A DNA stretch of 9,913 nt, from NCBI GenBank assembly GCA_964495095.1, contig CAZBUH010000079.1, positions 1 to 9,913 on the forward strand. Direction: 5' to 3'. Made by a program: the position numbers and the translations under genes. Origin of the DNA: CAZBUH01 sp964495095 (lineage in GTDB: Bacteria > Bacillota > Clostridia > Oscillospirales > Oscillospiraceae). A model generated the notes under the pieces. The model ran no database searches. It had not been told where the DNA came from and worked only from the letters and a program-made list of their open reading frames with translations. Each line of letters begins with the position of its first letter. The stretch's first letter is position 1. Shown here one piece after another: positions 1 to 8,347 of the stretch.

Positions 1-1
1 G

Positions 2-2011
2 GAGGAGGACGAGAACCTGGACGCCGACTATGTGGTGGATGAAAAGGCCCGCACCGCCACCCTCACCGCCAGAGGCACCAGGAAGGCTGAGGCCATGTTC
101 AATATCGAAAACCTGGCGGACCTTGAGAATACGACGCTCTCCCACCATATAAACCAGGCCCTGAAGGCTCACGGAGTTATGCAGCGGGATGTGGACTACG
201 TGGTAAAAGACGGCGAGGTACTTATAGTTGACGAATTCACAGGCCGTATAATGGTGGGCCGGCGCTACAGCGAGGGGCTCCATCAGGCAATCGAGGCCAA
301 GGAGCACGTAAACGTGGCCAGAGAGAGCAAGACACTTGCGACAATTACCTTCCAGAACTTTTTCCGGCTCTATGAGAAGCTCTCCGGCATGACCGGCACG
401 GCCATCACCGAGGCGGAGGAATTTTCCACAATATATAATCTGGATATTGTGGAGATACCCACAAACAAGCCCATAATAAGGGTGGATAACCCGGACGTCG
501 TGTATAAAAACGAAAACGGCAAATACCGGGCCATCATAAGGCAGATTGAGGAGTGCCACGCCAAGGGCCAGCCTGTGCTGGTGGGCACCATCTCAATTGA
601 AAAGAGCGAGTACCTGTCCTCGCTTTTGAAGAAAAAGGGCATAAAGCACAACGTGCTCAACGCAAAGCAGCATGAGCGCGAGGCTGAGATAGTGGCCCAG
701 GCCGGCAAATTCGGGGCTGTCACCATAGCAACCAACATGGCCGGGCGCGGCACCGATATTATGCTGGGCGGCAACGCCGAGTATATGGCCAAGGCCGATA
801 TGAAAAAGGCCGGCATTACCGATGAGATAATAAACGAGGCCACTGGCTACGCCGATACGGACAACGAGGAGATACTCGAGGCCAGGAAGATGTACGCCCA
901 GCGCATGGAGGAGCACAGGAAGGTGACCTCCCAGGAGGCCGAGAAGGTGAGAGAGGCCGGAGGGCTTTTCATCGTGGGCACCGAGCGCCACGACTCGCGG
1001 CGTATAGATAATCAGCTCCGGGGCCGTTCCGGCCGTCAGGGAGACCCGGGCGAGACGCGGTTTTATATCGCCATGACGGACGATATAATGCGGCTTTTCG
1101 GCTCCGAGCGCGTGATAAATATGATGGAGTCTCTGGGAATAGACGAGGATACGCCCATCGACCAGAAGATACTCTCCAACGCCATAGAGCAGGCCCAGAA
1201 GAAGGTGGAGAGCCAGCACTTCCAGTCCCGTAAAAACGTCCTTGAGTACGACGACGTTATGAACACCCAGCGTGAGCTCATATATGAGCAGCGGCGCAAG
1301 GTGCTGGACGGCGAGGATATAAAGAGCTACGTCCAGGGTATGATAGCGGACGTTGTCACCTCCGACGTCCACTCCGTCACCGGCGCCAACGGCTATTTCA
1401 GCGACATGGGCCAGGTGGATAATATACTGGCCCGCTTTGAAAAAATGTTCCTTAAAAAGGGCGACATCGTTATAGACCAGGTGGAGCTCAACAACATGAC
1501 GGGCGACGACCTGATAGAAAAGATACTTGAAAAGGCCACCCAGGTATACGAGGCGAGGGAGGCGGAATTCGGCTGCCTGCCCAATTCCGATACGCCCGTT
1601 ATGCGTGAGCTGGAGCGCGTTATAATGCTCCGGGTGGTGGACGAATACTGGATGGACCATATCGACGCCATGAGCGAGCTGCGCCGGGGCATCCATCTCA
1701 GAGCCTACGGACAGGCAAACCCCGTTGACGAGTATAAGCGCGAGGGCTACGAGATGTTCGAGAGCATGGTGAACGGCATCAAGGAAGAGGTAGTCCGCCG
1801 GATGTTTACCGTCCGGGTGAAAAAGGAGCAGGCGCCGGAGCGCAGGAGCGTGGCAAAGAACGTGCGCACCGGCGGCGGGGACGGTACGGAGAAGAGACAG
1901 CCCGTCAAAAAGGCCGTAAAAATCGGCCGCAACGACCCGTGCCCCTGCGGAAAGCTCCGCCCAAACGGGCTGCCCATGAAGTATAAGGACTGCTGCGGCA
2001 AGAATGTTTAA
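2..2011 (+). CDS. secA: Protein translocase subunit SecA, 5'-truncated by the window edge
   Basis: SecA is the cytosolic ATPase that drives preproteins through the SecYEG channel. The reading frame is open from base 2 and gives 669 residues of a protein usually about 850-950 long, so roughly 240-280 N-terminal residues, including the Walker A part of the first nucleotide-binding domain, lie outside the window. An internal ATG at 32 is not the real start. Visible hallmarks are the preprotein cross-linking and NBD region (HHINQALKAH, DYVVKDGEVLIVDEFTGR), the second motor domain with TNMAGRGTD at fragment residues about 244-252, IVGTERHDSRRIDNQLRGRSGRQGD up to about residue 348, and the helical scaffold with WMDHIDAM. 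A charged segment of about 65 residues follows MAGRGTD. B. subtilis SecA lacks it, but from memory it is usual in clostridial SecA. The C-terminal zinc tail is CPC...CC with an enlarged spacer. The stop overlaps the next start. Identification is very secure. Confidence 0.97.
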   Translation, partial: EEDENLDADYVVDEKARTATLTARGTRKAEAMFNIENLADLENTTLSHHINQALKAHGVMQRDVDYVVKDGEVLIVDEFTGRIMVGRRYSEGLHQAIEAKEHVNVARESKTLATITFQNFFRLYEKLSGMTGTAITEAEEFSTIYNLDIVEIPTNKPIIRVDNPDVVYKNENGKYRAIIRQIEECHAKGQPVLVGTISIEKSEYLSSLLKKKGIKHNVLNAKQHEREAEIVAQAGKFGAVTIATNMAGRGTDIMLGGNAEYMAKADMKKAGITDEIINEATGYADTDNEEILEARKMYAQRMEEHRKVTSQEAEKVREAGGLFIVGTERHDSRRIDNQLRGRSGRQGDPGETRFYIAMTDDIMRLFGSERVINMMESLGIDEDTPIDQKILSNAIEQAQKKVESQHFQSRKNVLEYDDVMNTQRELIYEQRRKVLDGEDIKSYVQGMIADVVTSDVHSVTGANGYFSDMGQVDNILARFEKMFLKKGDIVIDQVELNNMTGDDLIEKILEKATQVYEAREAEFGCLPNSDTPVMRELERVIMLRVVDEYWMDHIDAMSELRRGIHLRAYGQANPVDEYKREGYEMFESMVNGIKEEVVRRMFTVRVKKEQAPERRSVAKNVRTGGGDGTEKRQPVKKAVKIGRNDPCPCGKLRPNGLPMKYKDCCGKNV

Positions 2012-2816
2012 AGCAAGGCATATGGCATTTTGTGAAAAGCGTTTTGAAAATTTAGTTTATATGACCTCCGACAGGATTTCCGCCGTCCACGGGTTTACAA
2101 CGCGCCTGGGCGGGGTAAGCTCCGGTGTGTATGAATCCCTTAACCTGGGGGTAAACCGGGGGGACCGGGAGGAAAACGTAAGGGAAAACTACAGGCGTAT
2201 TCAGGCGGCGCTGGGAATAGACAGGCTTGTGTTTTCCCGGCAGGTACATGGAAATACCGTCAGGGCCGTCACGGGAGCCGACGTCGGGGATATATTCGAT
2301 ACGGTGCCCTACGAGGCGGACGGACTGGTGACAAACGAGAAAGCCCTGGGTCTTATAATCTTTACCGCCGACTGTATACCCATTCTGCTGTGCGACGAAA
2401 AGGCCGGCGCCATAGGCGCCGTACACGCCGGATGGCGCGGGACGGCGGCGGGCATAGCCGCCGTGGCGGTATCAAAAATGGCCGAGGAGTACGGCTCCGG
2501 GCCGGAGGATATCCACGCCGCCATCGGGCCGGGGATAGGCTCCTGCTGCTTCGAGACCGGGGCGGAGGTGCCGGAGGCAATGAAAAAGCTCCCCGGTCAG
2601 CGGGCGGAGAATTTTATCTTCCCTAAAAACGGTAAATTTATGGCAGATCTTAAGGGCATAAACCGTGAGCTGCTTATTTCGGCGGGCCTTAAGCCCGGCA
2701 ACATAGACGTCTCCGGCGAGTGCACCGTGTGCTCCTGGGAAAAATACTGGTCCCACCGGAAAACCGGCGGGATACGGGGCAGCCAGGCGTCCATTATAAT
2801 GCTGAGAGGTAATTGA
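2004..2816 (+). CDS. pgeF: YfiH/PgeF-family (LACC1-like) zinc-dependent purine nucleosidase / peptidoglycan editing factor
   Basis: The product (270 aa, the usual family length) belongs to the family once annotated as multicopper polyphenol oxidase (laccase). Members have been shown to act on purine nucleosides, and E. coli YfiH prevents misincorporation of serine into peptidoglycan. Seen here: HGFTTRLGGVSSGVYESLNLG near the N-terminus, RQVHGN with His82, TADCIPILL with Cys124, VHAGWRGT with His141 (these three are the expected zinc ligands), IGPGIGSCCFE, and a C-terminal CTVC...YWSHRKTGGIRGSQAS. The ATG at 2004 overlaps the last 8 bases of secA, which suggests translational coupling. An in-frame ATG at 2022 has an AAGG just upstream and could be the true start, since the first conserved block begins only at residue about 28. 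The substrate in this organism cannot be told from sequence. Confidence 0.92.
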   Translation: MFKARHMAFCEKRFENLVYMTSDRISAVHGFTTRLGGVSSGVYESLNLGVNRGDREENVRENYRRIQAALGIDRLVFSRQVHGNTVRAVTGADVGDIFDTVPYEADGLVTNEKALGLIIFTADCIPILLCDEKAGAIGAVHAGWRGTAAGIAAVAVSKMAEEYGSGPEDIHAAIGPGIGSCCFETGAEVPEAMKKLPGQRAENFIFPKNGKFMADLKGINRELLISAGLKPGNIDVSGECTVCSWEKYWSHRKTGGIRGSQASIIMLRGN

Positions 2817-2820
2817 GTTT

Positions 2821-4608
2821 ATGAGCCACAGGCGCAAAAAGTTAACAGCCCTTATCCTCTGCGCGGGAATACTGGCAAACCTGCTCTCCGGGTGCTTTTA
2901 CGATGACGACCCGGTGGCCGCCGACCCGGAGGCCACAAGCACTCCGGAGCCTGAGAACACCTGGACACATGTGTCCGTTTCCGCCGGAGACGGGCTTTTT
3001 GCATTGAATTACGACCCGGACAGCTCCTTTAATCCGCTGACCGGCTCCAACAGCTACAATATGCTTATAGCGTCCCTTGTTTACGAGGGGCTTTTTACGG
3101 TGGACGGGAATTTTGAGGCCCATCCGGTGCTGTGTGAGGATTACGGGACCGACGACGGGAAAACGTGGAAATTTTCCGTTAAGCCCGTCGCCTGCCATAA
3201 CGGGGAGAGCCTTGCGCCGTCGGACGCGGCCTACTCCATAAGCCGGGCGAAAAACAGCGAAAAATACGCCGAGAGGCTGGACTGCATCTACAGCATCGGT
3301 TATGACGACTCGGCAAACGAGCTGACGGTTGTTTTAAACTATCCCAATTACGATTTTCCCAAGCTGCTCGACGTGCCCATAGTCCCCTACGGGGCCTATG
3401 ATTCCGAGATACCCGCCGGCACGGGGCCTTATGTGATAACAGACACGAACTCCGGGAAATGCCTTGCGGCCTTTTCCGATTACAGAGACAGAGCCTCTCT
3501 GCCGATAGACTACATATATATGAAGGCCTGCGGCAGCGACGATTTGGTGTCCGCCTTTGAAACCCACGAGATAGACCTTATCACTCAGGACCCGTGCGGC
3601 ACCACGGAATATTCCTTCGGCGGCAGCTATGAGACAAGATATTACGACACTTCCGTGATGCAGTATGTGGGCTTTAATATGAGCGATCCTGTGCTTCAGG
3701 ACCCGCAGATACGCAGGGCCATAAGCTACGGCATAAACAGAGAGGAGATAGCTTCTGATATTTTCTCCCAGCACGCCCAGCCGGCCTATCTGGCGGTGAG
3801 CAGCTCCGCATTTGGATATGACGGGACGTTGGCGGAGCAGTATAAATATTCAAAGCAGAAGCTGACGGACATTTTCGTGAGCCTCGGCATGGCGGATGAG
3901 AATAACGACGGCTTCCTTGAGTACCCAATCTATGGCACCGCGTCCACGTTTTCCATAGATTTTATAGTAAACGACGACAACCGGTATAAGGTGGAGGCGG
4001 CGGAGCGGATAGCGGCGAGCCTGAAAAGCGTGGGCCTGAATATAAATCTCCGGGTGCTGAGCTGGGAAAGCTACATTTCCGCGCTGAACACCGGCAATTT
4101 CGATATGTACTACGCCGAGGTGAAGCTCACCTCCGATTTCGATTTGGGTGAGATCCTCACGGGAGAGCTCAATTATGGCGGGGTGTACGATTCCCAGTAC
4201 CTCACCCTGATACGGCAGCTTCAGGCGACGTCCCCTGAAGGGGAGCCGGAGGATGGCCAAACCCCGGAGGACGGCCNNNNNNNNNNNNNNNNNNNNNNNN
4301 NNNNNNNNNNNNNNNNNNNNNNNNNNNNNNNNNNNNNNNNNNNNNNNNNNNNNNNNNNNNNNNNNNNNNNNNNNNNTCAGGACGGCGGCCGGACAGCCGA
4401 CCCGGAGCAGGACGGAGCCGTTCCCGGCGCGGCCCGGCAGCAGGCGGCCTATGAGCTTTATTCCTATATAGCGGAGCGGGCGCCTATCGTGCCTATAGTA
4501 TTTAAACAGGAGGCCGTGCTCACCCACCGGGGCGTGGTATCGGGAATCGAGCCCTCCCAGAGCAATGTTTTCTACGGCATTACCGGTTGGACTATAAACC
4601 TCGCCTGA
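2821..4608 (+). CDS. ABC transporter solute-binding lipoprotein, family 5 (oligopeptide type), interrupted by a 100-N gap
   Basis: The N-terminus is a lipoprotein signal: basic RRKK, a hydrophobic stretch, then the lipobox LLSGC with Cys25 as the lipidated residue, so the mature protein should be anchored outside the membrane. The mature part matches SBP_bac_5 (OppA/DppA/NikA fold): SSFNPLTGSNSYNMLIASLVYEGL, HPVLCEDYGTDDGKTWKF, GTGPYVI, DPQIRRAISYGINREEIA, an ADENNDGFLEYP segment, then ERAPIVPIVFKQEAV near the C-terminus. The nominal length of 595 aa slightly exceeds the family norm because of an acidic Pro/Glu/Gly linker around residues 470-540 that holds the gap. The 100 N are probably a placeholder, so the true length and the frame across the gap are unproven, although both flanks read correctly in the displayed frame. 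The stop of the preceding gene is 4 bases upstream of the ATG, and GAGAGG at 2804-2809 is the likely ribosome site. No permease or ATPase gene is adjacent, so the ligand is unknown. Confidence 0.9.
   Translation: MSHRRKKLTALILCAGILANLLSGCFYDDDPVAADPEATSTPEPENTWTHVSVSAGDGLFALNYDPDSSFNPLTGSNSYNMLIASLVYEGLFTVDGNFEAHPVLCEDYGTDDGKTWKFSVKPVACHNGESLAPSDAAYSISRAKNSEKYAERLDCIYSIGYDDSANELTVVLNYPNYDFPKLLDVPIVPYGAYDSEIPAGTGPYVITDTNSGKCLAAFSDYRDRASLPIDYIYMKACGSDDLVSAFETHEIDLITQDPCGTTEYSFGGSYETRYYDTSVMQYVGFNMSDPVLQDPQIRRAISYGINREEIASDIFSQHAQPAYLAVSSSAFGYDGTLAEQYKYSKQKLTDIFVSLGMADENNDGFLEYPIYGTASTFSIDFIVNDDNRYKVEAAERIAASLKSVGLNINLRVLSWESYISALNTGNFDMYYAEVKLTSDFDLGEILTGELNYGGVYDSQYLTLIRQLQATSPEGEPEDGQTPEDGXXXXXXXXXXXXXXXXXXXXXXXXXXXXXXXXXXQDGGRTADPEQDGAVPGAARQQAAYELYSYIAERAPIVPIVFKQEAVLTHRGVVSGIEPSQSNVFYGITGWTINLA
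4246..4276 (+). repeat. Imperfect 18-bp tandem repeat at the left edge of the assembly gap
   Basis: CCGGAGGATGGCC at 4246-4258 recurs as CCGGAGGACGGCC at 4264-4276, exactly 18 bases (six codons) later, and the second copy runs straight into the N run. It encodes PEDGQT followed by PEDG. The right flank of the gap has related text, CAGGACGG at 4378-4385 and 4408-4415, encoding QDGGRTADPEQDG. The simplest reading is a hexapeptide repeat array whose middle was not assembled. Confidence 0.75.
4277..4376. other. Assembly gap of exactly 100 N
   Basis: All 100 bases are N. Exactly 100 is a conventional placeholder for a gap of unknown size, so the number of missing codons in the binding protein (residues about 486-519 as displayed) should not be trusted. 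100 is not divisible by 3, yet the flanks share a frame, so either the estimate is right or the agreement is chance (one in three). Confidence 0.97.
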
Positions 4609-4630
4609 AAAATATAAGCTCTTTATTACT

Positions 4631-4648
4631 GAAAGGAATGGTATTGTG
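4631..4648 (+). promoter_or_regulatory. Ribosome binding site and GTG start of purL
   Basis: GAAAGGA at 4631-4637 lies 8 bases before the GTG at 4646, which begins VEKVYRCYTEKKKGCDVEA, the expected PurL N-terminus. The nearer ATG at 4638 is in a different frame and overlaps the Shine-Dalgarno sequence, so GTG is the better start. The 37-base gap after the binding-protein stop shows no terminator, purine riboswitch or PurR-like box. Confidence 0.8.
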
Positions 4649-7600
4649 GAAAAAGTTTACAGATGCTATACGGAGAAAAAGAAGGGCTGCGACGTGGAAG
4701 CCAGGAGTGTCCTGGCGGAGCTGAGGGACACCCTTAATATAAAAGGACTGGCGGATGTAAGGCTTTTTAACAGGTACGACGCCCAGGACATATCGCCCCA
4801 GGTATATGAGAAGGCCAGGACGTCGGTGTTTTCCGAGCCCCAGGTGGACTGCTGCTACGACGGGGAAATGCCGGCAATGGAGGGCGAATTCCGCCTGCTG
4901 GCCGTCGAGGCGCTGCCGGGCCAGTACGACCAGCGTGCCGACTCCTGCGCCCAGTGCATCCAGATACTCACCTGCGGCGATCGGCCTGCAGTTGTGTCAG
5001 CGAAGATATACGTTCTTTTCGGGAGCATCTCCGACGGTGAGATGGAGAAAATAAAGAGCTACCTTATAAACCCTGTGGAGGCCAGGGAGGCTGGGATGGA
5101 CAAGCCCGATACTCTGAAAAAATCCTACCCGGAGCCGGAGCCTGTGCCGGTGATAGAAGGCTTTATCGGGGCGGATGAGGACACCCTTGCCGCCATATTG
5201 GATAAATTCGGCCTTGCCATGGATATGGACGACCTTAAATTCATGCAGGACTATTTTAAAAATGAGGAGAAGCGGGATCCAACCGTGTCGGAGCTCAAGG
5301 TCATCGACACCTACTGGTCCGATCACTGCCGCCACACCACATTCAGCACCCATCTGGACAACATAGAGATACAGGACGGGCAGGTGGCCGCCGCCTATGA
5401 GCGGTATCTGGCCGCCAGACGGGAGGTCTACGGTGAAAAGGCGGAGACAAGGCCCAGGACCCTTATGGATTTGGGCACTCTTGGCGCAAAGGTGCTGAAA
5501 AAGCGGGGGCTTCTTAAAAATATCGACGAGTCAGAGGAGATAAATGCGTGCAGCATCCATATAGACGTGGATGTGGACGGGAAAAAGCAGGACTGGCTCC
5601 TTATGTTCAAAAATGAGACTCACAACCACCCTACGGAGATAGAGCCCTTCGGCGGCGCGGCCACCTGCATAGGCGGCGCAATCCGGGACCCGCTCTCCGG
5701 CAGGGCGTATGTGTATCAGGCGATGCGCGTAACGGGCGCCGGGGACCCCACCGTCCCGGTGGAGGACACAATTCCCGGAAAGCTGCCCCAGAAAAAGCTC
5801 ACAGTCACGGCGGCCCAGGGGTATTCCTCCTACGGCAACCAGATAGGACTGGCCACAGGACTGGTACACGAGGTGTACCATCCGGGATATGTGGCAAAAC
5901 GCCTTGAGGTGGGCGCCGTGGTGGGCGCGGCCCCGGCGGAGAATGTGGTCCGGGAAACCCCGGCACCCGGGGACGCGGTGATACTTCTGGGCGGCAGGAC
6001 AGGCCGCGACGGTATAGGCGGGGCCACAGGCTCCTCAAAGACCCACAATGAAAAATCCCTCACCGCCATGGCCTCCGAGGTCCAGAAGGGCAACGCGCCG
6101 GAGGAGCGGAAGATACAGCGGCTTTTCCGGGACCCGGCGGTGACAAGGATGATAAAGCGCTGCAACGATTTCGGCGCGGGCGGCGTTTCCGTGGCTATCG
6201 GAGAGCTGGCCGACGGCCTTGAAATCGATTTGAGCCAGGTGCGGAAAAAATACGAGGGGCTCAACGGCACGGAGATAGCTATTTCCGAGTCTCAGGAGCG
6301 CATGGCCGTGGTTGTGGCCCCGGAGGACGAGGCGGCGTTTATTGAAAAGGCAACGGCGGAAAATCTGGAGGCCTACAGGGTGGCGGTTGTCACCGCCGAG
6401 CCCAGAATGGTGATGAAGCTTGACGGCCGCACCACGGTGGATCTTAGCCGTGAATTTCTCTCCAGCAACGGCGCCGTAAAGCACGCTGATGTGAAGGTGC
6501 CGGAGCTTGGCAAATATAAGGGCATGGGCCTTGAGGGGACTCCCGCGGAAAAGCTCCGGGCGCTGGCCGGGAGCCTCCGCTGCTGCTCGCAGCGGGGACT
6601 GGGCGAGCGGTTTGACGGCTCCATCGGCGCGGGGACCGTCCTTATGCCCTTTGGAGGCAAAACGCAGCTCACCCCGGTACAGGCCATGGCGGCAATGCTG
6701 CCGGTAAAGGACGGAGAGACGGAAACCTGCTCCGTTATGGCCTACGGCTTCGACCCCTATATGACCGAGGCCAACACTTACGAGGGGTCCAGGGACGCGG
6801 TGATAACCTCCATCGCAAAGCTCACAGCCGCAGGCTGCGACCCGGATACGGCGTATCTCTCCTTCCAGGAGTATTTTGAGCGGCTCCGCCGGGAGCCGGA
6901 GCGCTGGGGTAAGCCGTTTTCCGCCCTTTTGGGCGCTCTGGACGCCCAGTTGGGCCTTGAGGCCGCGGCAATAGGCGGAAAGGACAGCATGTCCGGCTCC
7001 TTTATGGACATGGATGTGCCGCCAACGCTGATATCCTTTGCAATTGCTCCGTGCAGTGCGGGCAAGGTGATATCCCCCGAATTTAAGGAGCCGGGACATC
7101 CCGTGTATATGTTCAAAGCCCCGGAGGATTTTGCCGGGATAAGAAAGACCTGGCACATGGTCAGGGATATTGGAAATATCAGGGCCGCCTGGGCCCTGGA
7201 GGCCGGCGGCGCCGCAGAGGGCATACTGAAAATGTCGGTGGGCAACGGCGTCGGCTTTAAAGCGGCGGAGGGAGTGGAGCCGGATGAATTCTTCCGCTTT
7301 ACCGCCGGAACGATAATCGCGGAGACGGATTCCCCGGTGGAAGGGGCGCTGCTCCTGGGATATACCACCGAAACGCCGGAGATATCCATAGGCGGCGGCA
7401 GCGTGTCGATTGCCGAGCTTACCGGCATATGGGAGAATACCCTTGAAAAGGTGTTCCCCACAAGGGCCGGAAGCGGCGGCAGCGTTGAGAAAATAAGCTG
7501 GGAAAAGCCCTCTGTCCTGGTGGCCGGGGAGAAATTCGCCAGGCCCAGGGCGGTTATAACGGCCTTCCCCGGCACAAACTGCGAGGAGGACACGGCCAGG

Positions 7601-8338
7601 GCCGTAAGGCGCGCCGGCGGCGCGGCGGAGGTCATAATAGTGAAAAACCTCACCCCGGCCCTGCTGGAAAGCTCCGTGGACGCGGTGGAAAGGGCGATTC
7701 GTGAAAGCCAGATGATAGTAATACCCGGCGGCTTCTCCGGCGGCGACGAGCCGGACGGCTCCGCGAAATTCATCGCGGCGTTTTTCAGAAACCCAAGGAT
7801 AACCGACGCCGTGCATGACCTTATAAAAAACAGGGACGGGCTTATGATGGGCATATGCAACGGCTTCCAGGCCCTTGTAAAGCTGGGCCTTGTGCCCTAT
7901 GGCGAGATACGGGACATGGAGGAGGACTGCCCGACCCTCACATATAACCTTATAGGCCGCCACCAGTCCAGGTATGTGTATACGCGGGTGGCCTCGGTAA
8001 ATTCCCCCTGGCTCTCAAAATGCAGGGTGGGCGACGTACACGCAATACCGGTTTCCCACGGCGAGGGCCGCTTTGTGGCGCCTGACGGCGTACTGCGGGA
8101 GCTTATAGCGAAGGGTCAGGTGGCCACTCAGTACACCGACATCTGCGGAGAGCCGTCAATGGACATATCGGTAAATCCCAACGGCTCGGTCATGGCCATA
8201 GAGGGCATACTAAGCCCCGACGGCAGGGTGCTGGGCAAGATGGGCCACACCGAGAGAAGCGGCAGGTATGTGGCCGAAAATATTTTCGGCAGCAAGACGC
8301 AGCCAATTTTTGAGAGCGGTGTGGAGTACTTTAAATAA
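4646..8338 (+). CDS. purL: Phosphoribosylformylglycinamidine (FGAM) synthase, long single-chain form
   Basis: PurL converts FGAR, ATP and glutamine to FGAM, the fourth step of de novo IMP synthesis, in the cytosol. At 1230 aa this is the fused form that carries the synthetase and glutaminase on one chain, so no separate purS or purQ is required. The N-terminus has the PurS-like region (YRCYTEKKKG, VRLFNRYD). The first synthetase half contains YWSDHCRHTTF (about 223-233) and HNHPTEIEPFGGAAT (from about 326). The second half contains GGKDSMSG (about 777-784). The class I glutaminase starts near residue 966 (RAVITAFPGTNCEEDTARA), with the nucleophile Cys1071 in GICNGFQ and the probable catalytic His1201/Glu1203 in GHTER. 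HGEGRF near 1138 is a conserved glutaminase-domain block. All key catalytic residues appear intact. GtrA starts 9 bases after the stop. Identification is very secure. Confidence 0.98.
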   Translation: MEKVYRCYTEKKKGCDVEARSVLAELRDTLNIKGLADVRLFNRYDAQDISPQVYEKARTSVFSEPQVDCCYDGEMPAMEGEFRLLAVEALPGQYDQRADSCAQCIQILTCGDRPAVVSAKIYVLFGSISDGEMEKIKSYLINPVEAREAGMDKPDTLKKSYPEPEPVPVIEGFIGADEDTLAAILDKFGLAMDMDDLKFMQDYFKNEEKRDPTVSELKVIDTYWSDHCRHTTFSTHLDNIEIQDGQVAAAYERYLAARREVYGEKAETRPRTLMDLGTLGAKVLKKRGLLKNIDESEEINACSIHIDVDVDGKKQDWLLMFKNETHNHPTEIEPFGGAATCIGGAIRDPLSGRAYVYQAMRVTGAGDPTVPVEDTIPGKLPQKKLTVTAAQGYSSYGNQIGLATGLVHEVYHPGYVAKRLEVGAVVGAAPAENVVRETPAPGDAVILLGGRTGRDGIGGATGSSKTHNEKSLTAMASEVQKGNAPEERKIQRLFRDPAVTRMIKRCNDFGAGGVSVAIGELADGLEIDLSQVRKKYEGLNGTEIAISESQERMAVVVAPEDEAAFIEKATAENLEAYRVAVVTAEPRMVMKLDGRTTVDLSREFLSSNGAVKHADVKVPELGKYKGMGLEGTPAEKLRALAGSLRCCSQRGLGERFDGSIGAGTVLMPFGGKTQLTPVQAMAAMLPVKDGETETCSVMAYGFDPYMTEANTYEGSRDAVITSIAKLTAAGCDPDTAYLSFQEYFERLRREPERWGKPFSALLGALDAQLGLEAAAIGGKDSMSGSFMDMDVPPTLISFAIAPCSAGKVISPEFKEPGHPVYMFKAPEDFAGIRKTWHMVRDIGNIRAAWALEAGGAAEGILKMSVGNGVGFKAAEGVEPDEFFRFTAGTIIAETDSPVEGALLLGYTTETPEISIGGGSVSIAELTGIWENTLEKVFPTRAGSGGSVEKISWEKPSVLVAGEKFARPRAVITAFPGTNCEEDTARAVRRAGGAAEVIIVKNLTPALLESSVDAVERAIRESQMIVIPGGFSGGDEPDGSAKFIAAFFRNPRITDAVHDLIKNRDGLMMGICNGFQALVKLGLVPYGEIRDMEEDCPTLTYNLIGRHQSRYVYTRVASVNSPWLSKCRVGDVHAIPVSHGEGRFVAPDGVLRELIAKGQVATQYTDICGEPSMDISVNPNGSVMAIEGILSPDGRVLGKMGHTERSGRYVAENIFGSKTQPIFESGVEYFK

Positions 8339-8347
8339 GGCGATGTT

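Noticed and set aside
593..1696. A 367-codon open frame on the - strand opposite secA
   Set aside because: It lies entirely within secA, shows no family motif, and has no ribosome site or neighbour to support it.
4609..4645. Possible purine riboswitch or PurR site before purL
   Set aside because: Only 37 bases separate the genes, too few for an aptamer, and no PurR-like box is seen. Regulation, if any, must lie upstream of the window.
6035..7963. A 642-codon open frame on the - strand opposite purL
   Set aside because: It is antisense to strongly conserved PurL sequence, has no recognisable domain, and is explained by the GC-rich codon use of purL, which removes stops from that frame.
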